From NCBI GenBank assembly GCA_913049615.1, contig CAJWZI010000025.1, positions 1-10,923 on the forward strand: 10,923 nucleotides of DNA. The letters are read 5' to 3'. A program made the translations under genes and the position numbers. Below are positions 6,764 to 10,923 of this stretch, in pieces. The DNA comes from an uncultured Alphaproteobacteria bacterium. Its GTDB lineage: Bacteria; Pseudomonadota; Alphaproteobacteria; GCA-2731375. Every line of letters begins with the position of its first letter. Position 1 is the first letter of the stretch. The notes under the pieces are model-generated. The model had not been told where the DNA came from. It did no database searches and saw only the letters and a program-made list of their open reading frames with translations.

Positions 6764-7474
6764 TTAATGAATATCAGCTGAACTCGCCATAGCCCGGCCG
6801 AGCATTTCGACATCGAAGTCGGGTTGGCGGCAGGCATCCAGGATTACTGCTTCACGGCGCCCTAATAATTTGCAAGCTTCGGGGATGTCTCGGGCCACAT
6901 TGTGAGGAATGACCACCGCGCCGTGACGGTCGGCATGTATCAAATCACCGGATTTGACCAGCATTCCGGCGACGTTGACGGTCTTACCAAAATCTTCCAG
7001 GTGCACGTGAGCATGAGAAGGACCAATACGGTCAGCGATAAACTGGAAACCAGGTGCCACGGCATCAACATCCCGTACCGAACCGTCAGTGACAGTGCCA
7101 AGGCAGTTTAGAGAACTATGGATGGTGGACTGAACCTCACCCCAAAATGCACCATACCCCCGGCGGGGACCGTCCATGTCCTGAATGACGGCAATCGTAG
7201 GGCCAGGTGCCTTGGCGACGTATCGGTAGTAATCAAGCCGCTGGTCCCGCAAATCTGGACCGGGGCGGGTGCTGGGTTCATGGGAGCGGATCTGGGCTGT
7301 GCGGGCGTAGCCGACGATTGGGTCTAGGTCGGGAAAAGCGCAGACCAGGGGCTCCACCGTAAAACCAATAGCCCGACGTTCCGGCGAGGTGATTTCTAGA
7401 GCGTTGCAAATAGTGGGTGTATCCCAGGCACGCAAGGCCGCAAAATCTGCTTCATTTAGGGGGCTATCTTTCAT
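6764..7474 (-). CDS. RraA-like family protein (HMG/CHA aldolase - oxaloacetate decarboxylase type)
   Basis: This 236-residue protein belongs to the RraA/HMG-aldolase fold, often misannotated as a menaquinone methyltransferase. Members include class II 4-hydroxy-4-methyl-2-oxoglutarate/4-carboxy-4-hydroxy-2-oxoadipate aldolases with oxaloacetate decarboxylase activity, and RraA, an RNase E inhibitor. The key motif is GTVTDGSVRD (126-135), with Arg134 and Asp135 corresponding to the substrate/metal residues of the aldolases. GAFWGEV (108-114) and GDLIHADRHGAVVIP (175-189) are also typical. It is longer than the roughly 160-residue E. coli RraA, which favours an enzyme. ATG 7474 has a strong GAGGA seven bases upstream that overlaps the end of the livF-like gene, so it is probably translationally coupled. 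Its place as last gene of an importer operon suggests it acts on the transported compound or a product of it; that is inference. Confidence 0.88.
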   Translation of the reverse strand: MKDSPLNEADFAALRAWDTPTICNALEITSPERRAIGFTVEPLVCAFPDLDPIVGYARTAQIRSHEPSTRPGPDLRDQRLDYYRYVAKAPGPTIAVIQDMDGPRRGYGAFWGEVQSTIHSSLNCLGTVTDGSVRDVDAVAPGFQFIADRIGPSHAHVHLEDFGKTVNVAGMLVKSGDLIHADRHGAVVIPHNVARDIPEACKLLGRREAVILDACRQPDFDVEMLGRAMASSADIH

Positions 7475-7484
7475 GGCGTTTTCC

Positions 7485-8186
7485 TCATACTCCTAGGTAT
7501 TGTTGTTGAATTTCCGGATTGGCGCGCAATTCGTCAGAATTCCCATTCCATACCAAATGGCCTTTTTCCACGATGAAATGATGGTCACAAATCTCCGTCA
7601 AGGTCTCAACATTCTTGTCAATAATCAGAATGGCTTGTCCTGCCGACTTGAGGACCGACAGACAGGACCAGATTTCGTCCCGGACCAGAGGCGCTAATCC
7701 TTCTGTCGCCTCGTCCAATAGCAACAAAGTTGGGTTGGTCGTCAGGGCACGGCCCACAGCCAGCATCTGTTGCTCGCCGCCCGAGAGTTGGTTGCCCATG
7801 CTGCCCTGGCGATCCTCTAATCGCGGGAACAACTCATAGACCCGGTCCAAGGTCCAGGGCTTGCTCGTCCCCTGGCCGGTTCGAGCGGTCGCCACCAGGT
7901 TTTCCCGAACAGTAAGATTAGGGAAGATCTGTCGACCTTCGGGTACCAGTCCCAAGCCCAATTGAGCGACCTTGTACGACGCAAGTCCAATTAAATTCTG
8001 CCCTTGAAACGATAGGCTACCGCCCCTGGGTCGTATCAAACCCATGATTGAGCGGATAGTAGTGGTCTTTCCCATGCCATTGCGGCCCATTAGGCTGACA
8101 ACCTGCCCCGCCTCAACCGACAGGCTCATGCCGAACAGGGCCTGGCTTTGACCATAAAAAGCGTCAAGACCTTCCATTTCAAGCAT
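7485..8186 (-). CDS. livF: HAAT-family ABC transporter ATP-binding protein, LivF-like
   Basis: This 233-residue ATPase subunit of a branched-chain-amino-acid-type importer sits on the cytoplasmic face of the LivH/LivM-like permease. Walker A is GRNGMGKTT (34-42), the signature is LSGGEQQ (134-140), Walker B is LLLLDE (154-159) with catalytic Glu159, and EGLAP (162-166) is the D-loop region. As in other LivF proteins the switch histidine is absent: the segment reads IIDKN with Lys191 in the His position, where EQN is more usual. The start at 8186 matches where family similarity begins and overlaps the livG stop by eight bases (ATGCTTGA). The longer frame to 8318 only adds sequence antiparallel to livG. 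The symbol reflects family; the substrate need not be a branched-chain amino acid. Confidence 0.93.
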   Translation of the reverse strand: MLEMEGLDAFYGQSQALFGMSLSVEAGQVVSLMGRNGMGKTTTIRSIMGLIRPRGGSLSFQGQNLIGLASYKVAQLGLGLVPEGRQIFPNLTVRENLVATARTGQGTSKPWTLDRVYELFPRLEDRQGSMGNQLSGGEQQMLAVGRALTTNPTLLLLDEATEGLAPLVRDEIWSCLSVLKSAGQAILIIDKNVETLTEICDHHFIVEKGHLVWNGNSDELRANPEIQQQYLGV

Positions 8187-8931
8187 GCTCGGTCCCCAAG
8201 TAGGCGGCCCGCACTTCGTCGCTTGCACGAATGGCTTCTGGTGTGTCGGTTGCGATGGCCCGGCCATAGAGCAATACGGTAATCCGGTCAGCCAGCGCAA
8301 AGACAGCGTCCATGTCATGCTCGATCAGGACAATGGTATGCTGGCCTTTCAGATCGCGCAGCAACTGTACCATACGCGCGGATTCTTCTCGGCCCATGCC
8401 AGCCATTGGCTCGTCCAGCAACAGCAAGCTGGGTGCCGTGGCCAGGGCCATTGCGATTTCCAGTTGCCGCTGCTCACCATGGCTCAAATTGGCCGCCGGC
8501 TCCTCCGCGCGCTGGGAAAGACCGATTTCAGTTAGGATTTCCAAGGCAGGTTGGCGCAGCTCGGCATCCTGTCTCGCCGGCCGCCAGAAGCGGAAGGAAT
8601 GGCCGGCATGGGCCTGTACTGCCAAAGCGACATTATCCAGGGTCGTTAAGTCTGGAAAGATCGAGGTGATCTGAAACGACCGCGCCAATCCCAGGGCCGA
8701 CCGCGCCGGGGTGGAAAGTGCTGTGATGTCTCGCCCTTCGAACCGTACTCGTCCCGCGTCGGGGCGCAACTCTCCGGACAATTGCGCTATTAGGGTCGTC
8801 TTGCCGGCGCCGTTGGGTCCGATAATTGCGTGGATCTCACCTTTCGAAATTTCCAGATGCAGACTGTCCGTGGCCACCAGACTGCCGAAACTTTTGCACA
8901 AACCTTGAATTTGCAGCACTGGTTCAGCCAT
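8179..8931 (-). CDS. livG: HAAT-family ABC transporter ATP-binding protein, LivG-like
   Basis: This 250-residue ATPase is the second nucleotide-binding subunit of the importer and is expected to pair with the LivF-like protein. Walker A is GPNGAGKTT (38-46), the signature is LSHGEQR (149-155, with His in place of the usual second residue Gly), Walker B is LLLLDE (169-174), and the switch His205 is in VLIEHDMD. The LivG-type segment LGLARSFQITSIFPDLT (80-96) is present. ATG 8931 is preferred over the ORF start at 8970 because GAGGGAA lies seven bases upstream and the protein then begins MAEPVLQIQGL like its relatives. It overlaps the livM stop by eight bases (ATGGCTGA), pointing to translational coupling. 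Confidence 0.94.
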   Translation of the reverse strand: MAEPVLQIQGLCKSFGSLVATDSLHLEISKGEIHAIIGPNGAGKTTLIAQLSGELRPDAGRVRFEGRDITALSTPARSALGLARSFQITSIFPDLTTLDNVALAVQAHAGHSFRFWRPARQDAELRQPALEILTEIGLSQRAEEPAANLSHGEQRQLEIAMALATAPSLLLLDEPMAGMGREESARMVQLLRDLKGQHTIVLIEHDMDAVFALADRITVLLYGRAIATDTPEAIRASDEVRAAYLGTEHA

Positions 8932-9889
8932 TACGCTTCCCTCTGGAGGCAAACAACGCGTGGATGCCACCTCGGCCGAACAGAACGATAGCGATCAGAA
9001 TAGGTCCCATGACGATGGCCCAATGTTCGCCGCCATTGGTCACCGCCATCTCCATCCACTCGGGCAAATACTCTTCCAGAAGCAAAAACGCCGTCGCTCC
9101 GAGTACGGGGCCAATCAATGTACCCATGCCGCCCATGATTACCATGATCATGATTTCGCCTGAATGGGTCCAGTGCATGACGTCAGGCGAGACAAATTCA
9201 TTCAGATTGGCAAACAACACGCCCGCCAGTCCGCAAATAGTAGAGGCTATGGTGAAGGCGGCCAGCTTGTATCGGAAGGTGGGAAAACCAACCGCATGCA
9301 TGCGTTTCTCATTGCTGCGACTGGCCCGGATCACCATGCCAAAACGGCTAAGCACCAGACGGTGCAGGCCAAACAACACCAAGACCAGGATAGTGAAGAT
9401 CAGATAATAAAATTGTACCGTATCATACATGTCGATCAGGCCGCTGAATTCGCTGCGCATTGAAGACATACCGTCGTCGCCGCCAAATTCCTCCAGACTG
9501 ATGGCCAGGAAATACAGCATCTGGGCAAAGGCCAGGGTAATCATGATGAAATAGACGCCCGAAGTGCGGAGGCTCAAGGCCCCAAATACTAGACCGATTA
9601 GGGCGGCGGCGGCCAAGGCCAAAGGTATCTGCAAAAAGCCGTTATCAATGCCGTAATAACTCAAGACACCCACCGCGTAGGCCCCGATACCCATATAGGC
9701 GGCATGTCCAAAACTGACCATGCCGCCATGACCCAGAATTAAGTCCAGACTAACCGCGGCGATGGCAAAAATCATAATACGGGCGATCAGGTCCATATAG
9801 AAGGGCTGGTCGAAAATGATGGTCAGCGGTGGCACAATGGCGAATAGCGCCAAGGTCGCAAGGGATAGCCAGATTTGCCGTCTATCCAT
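8924..9889 (-). CDS. livM: HAAT-family ABC transporter permease, LivM-like
   Basis: This is a 321-residue inner-membrane permease subunit. The family signature GHGGMVSFGHAAYMGIGAY lies at about 53-71, GGDDGM at 136-141 (usually TGGxDGL), and the cytoplasmic ATPase-contacting loop RASRSNEKRMHAVG at about 188-201. GGMGTLIGP is at 253-261. About eight to ten hydrophobic segments are visible, starting with residues 10-26 and 36-52. It lacks the long N-terminal extension of E. coli LivM (425 residues) and has the length usual in Alphaproteobacteria and other HAAT systems. It follows livH after three bases, with its ATG just past the livH TGA, so the two permease subunits are probably made in equal amounts. 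Confidence 0.94.
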   Translation of the reverse strand: MDRRQIWLSLATLALFAIVPPLTIIFDQPFYMDLIARIMIFAIAAVSLDLILGHGGMVSFGHAAYMGIGAYAVGVLSYYGIDNGFLQIPLALAAAALIGLVFGALSLRTSGVYFIMITLAFAQMLYFLAISLEEFGGDDGMSSMRSEFSGLIDMYDTVQFYYLIFTILVLVLFGLHRLVLSRFGMVIRASRSNEKRMHAVGFPTFRYKLAAFTIASTICGLAGVLFANLNEFVSPDVMHWTHSGEIMIMVIMGGMGTLIGPVLGATAFLLLEEYLPEWMEMAVTNGGEHWAIVMGPILIAIVLFGRGGIHALFASRGKRNG

Positions 9890-9892
9890 GTT

Positions 9893-10816
9893 TCATCCGG
9901 TCCTGGCAGGAAACAGGCCTTGAGGACGAACCACCAAGACTGCTGCCATTAGGATATAGATCAGCATGGATGCAAGGGCCGGGCCGGCTGTGTCCGCCGC
10001 AGCGTCTGAGACGAACAGCCGCAGCAGAAGGGGTAGGGCAACCCGTCCAACGGTATCCACGATCCCGACCAAGATGGCAGCAATGAAGGCGCCGCGGATG
10101 GAGCCAATTCCGCCGATGATAATCACCACAAACGCAAGGATTAAAAGTGGTTCGCCGATGCCGGGCTCCACGGACGTCAACGGGCCTAACAGCATGCCCG
10201 CAAGGCCGGCGAAAACCGCGCCCAGGGCAAAGACAAAAGTGAATAGTGACTTGATATTGATGCCCAATGCACCGACCATTTCGTTGTTTGATGCACCCGC
10301 ACGGATCAACATGCCCAGCCGGGTATGTGCCACAATAGAATAAATGATCCCGGCCACGATCAGACCGACCGCAATAATAATCAGACGAAACACTGGATAG
10401 GGTGCACCAGGAAAAATTTCCACATGCCCGGTCAGATATTCCGGCAAGCCGGAATAAATGGAAATTGGCCCCCAAACGATGCGAACGATTTCATTGAAAA
10501 ACAAAATCAGGCCGAAAGTCGCCAGCACCTGGTCGAGATGATTGCGCTGGTACAATGTGCGCAGTGCGATGATCTCCACCAAGGCACCGATTACGAATGT
10601 AGCGGGGATAGCCAGGATAATGCCCAGCAGGAACGATCCGGTCCATCCGATAAACGTCGTCGCCAGGTAGGCTCCGATCATCACCAGGCTGCCGTGGGCC
10701 AGGTTGACCATGTCCATGATTCCAAACACCAGCGTCAAGCCGGCAGCGATCAGGAACAGCATGATGCCGAACTGTAGTCCGTTAAAGAATTGCTCAAGCA
10801 GCAGCAGCGGATCCAT
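9893..10816 (-). CDS. livH: HAAT-family ABC transporter permease, LivH-like
   Basis: This 307-residue inner-membrane permease subunit forms the translocation path with the LivM-like protein. Family markers are GLTLVFGIMDMVNLAHG (26-42), YLATT (50-54), the ATPase-contacting loop RAGASNNEMVGALGI (172-186), GGIGSIRGA (235-243), and the C-terminal VVRPQGLFP, which closes most LivH proteins. ATG 10816 has AAGGG seven bases upstream. It is the first complete gene of the leftward operon; a stem-loop precedes it, and only the probable end of the upstream gene is in view. The matching substrate-binding protein is not otherwise present in the window. Confidence 0.94.
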   Translation of the reverse strand: MDPLLLLEQFFNGLQFGIMLFLIAAGLTLVFGIMDMVNLAHGSLVMIGAYLATTFIGWTGSFLLGIILAIPATFVIGALVEIIALRTLYQRNHLDQVLATFGLILFFNEIVRIVWGPISIYSGLPEYLTGHVEIFPGAPYPVFRLIIIAVGLIVAGIIYSIVAHTRLGMLIRAGASNNEMVGALGINIKSLFTFVFALGAVFAGLAGMLLGPLTSVEPGIGEPLLILAFVVIIIGGIGSIRGAFIAAILVGIVDTVGRVALPLLLRLFVSDAAADTAGPALASMLIYILMAAVLVVRPQGLFPARTG

Positions 10817-10857
10817 ACATTAACCCTTCGTCACCAAGTGCGCTTGCCGATGTGAAA

Positions 10858-10879
10858 GGGGGCGTCCAAGGACGCCCCC
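10858..10879 (-). terminator. Stem-loop upstream of livH (terminator or attenuating hairpin)
   Basis: GGGGGCGTC and GACGCCCCC form a perfect nine-base, very GC-rich stem around a CAAG loop (CTTG on the minus strand); a tenth C-G pair is possible at the loop. On the minus strand the stem is followed by only three Ts, so it fits a weak or partial terminator, or a 3'-end stabiliser, between an upstream leftward gene and livH. Such hairpins between the binding-protein gene and the permease genes are common in ABC importer operons and let the binding protein be made in excess. Confidence 0.7.
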
Positions 10880-10904
10880 AATCTCAACCGCCGCGACAAT
10901 CAGA

Positions 10905-10923
10905 CTACCACTTCATGGGGCAG
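10905..10923 (-). CDS. Probable 3' end of an upstream leftward gene, perhaps the HAAT substrate-binding protein
   Basis: Only the last codons fall inside the window. One frame ends C-P-M-K-W then TAG (10905-10907); another ends L-P-H-E-V-V-V with TGA at 10900-10902. The first is preferred because a cysteine close to the C-terminus is common in these periplasmic binding proteins. The position just before a hairpin and the permease genes is where the binding-protein gene usually sits. The identity is inferred from arrangement, not from recognisable domains. Confidence 0.3.

Noticed and set aside
8187..8318. N-terminal extension of the livF-like protein
   Set aside because: The extra 44 residues fall entirely within livG in another frame and resemble nothing in LivF; ATG 8186 fits the family start.
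8826..9407. 193-codon open frame on the plus strand
   Set aside because: It lies antisense to livM and livG, whose families and motifs are unmistakable; the translation shows no family pattern.
9882..10475. 197-codon open frame on the minus strand
   Set aside because: It is an out-of-frame shadow of the livH-like gene, with a Cys/Arg/Gly-rich translation and no recognisable domain.
10325..10777. 150-codon plus-strand open frame
   Set aside because: It is antisense to livH, and its Gln/Asn/His/Asp-rich low-complexity translation is the mirror of hydrophobic codons on the other strand.
1..10923. Mobile elements, CRISPR arrays, tRNA/rRNA genes, defence systems
   Set aside because: No transposase or integrase motif, regularly spaced repeat, tRNA-like fold or defence domain was seen on either strand.

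Overview
The window is ordinary bacterial chromosome of intermediate GC, judged by eye. Densely packed catabolic and transport genes of this type are common in Alphaproteobacteria, but no 16S or other strong marker is present, so that placement is tentative. No tRNA, rRNA, CRISPR array, integrase, transposase or phage gene was found.

Layout. Left block (3-2864): a 5'-truncated class I nitronate monooxygenase (NMO), a leftward PPOX-fold FMN protein, and a second, different NMO-family protein divergent from it across a 68-base gap. Second block (2785-3936, minus strand): a predicted eight-helix membrane protein built from two tandem four-helix halves. Its proline-rich C-terminal tail overprints the end of the second NMO gene. 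A small unidentified ORF lies upstream of it. Third block (4061-6748, plus strand): a bifunctional enoyl-CoA hydratase/3-hydroxyacyl-CoA dehydrogenase with every catalytic residue present, then a HIT-family protein that probably starts with TTG.

Right block (6764-10816, minus strand, transcribed right to left): livH, livM, livG and livF-like genes for a complete membrane and ATPase core of a HAAT-type ABC importer (the branched-chain amino acid family), followed 10 bases later by an RraA-like aldolase/decarboxylase gene. The junctions are a 3-base gap, two 8-base overlaps and a 10-base gap, which indicates one tightly coupled operon. A strong hairpin lies upstream of livH, next to what looks like the last codons of another leftward gene, probably the substrate-binding protein.

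The theme is flavin-dependent oxidation, CoA-ester beta-oxidation and uptake of a small organic acid or amino acid with an associated aldolase. No clearly new system is visible. The most useful leads are the NMO/PPOX/NMO grouping, the overprinted gene end, the internally duplicated membrane protein, and the RraA-like enzyme in the importer operon, which may help identify the transported substrate.
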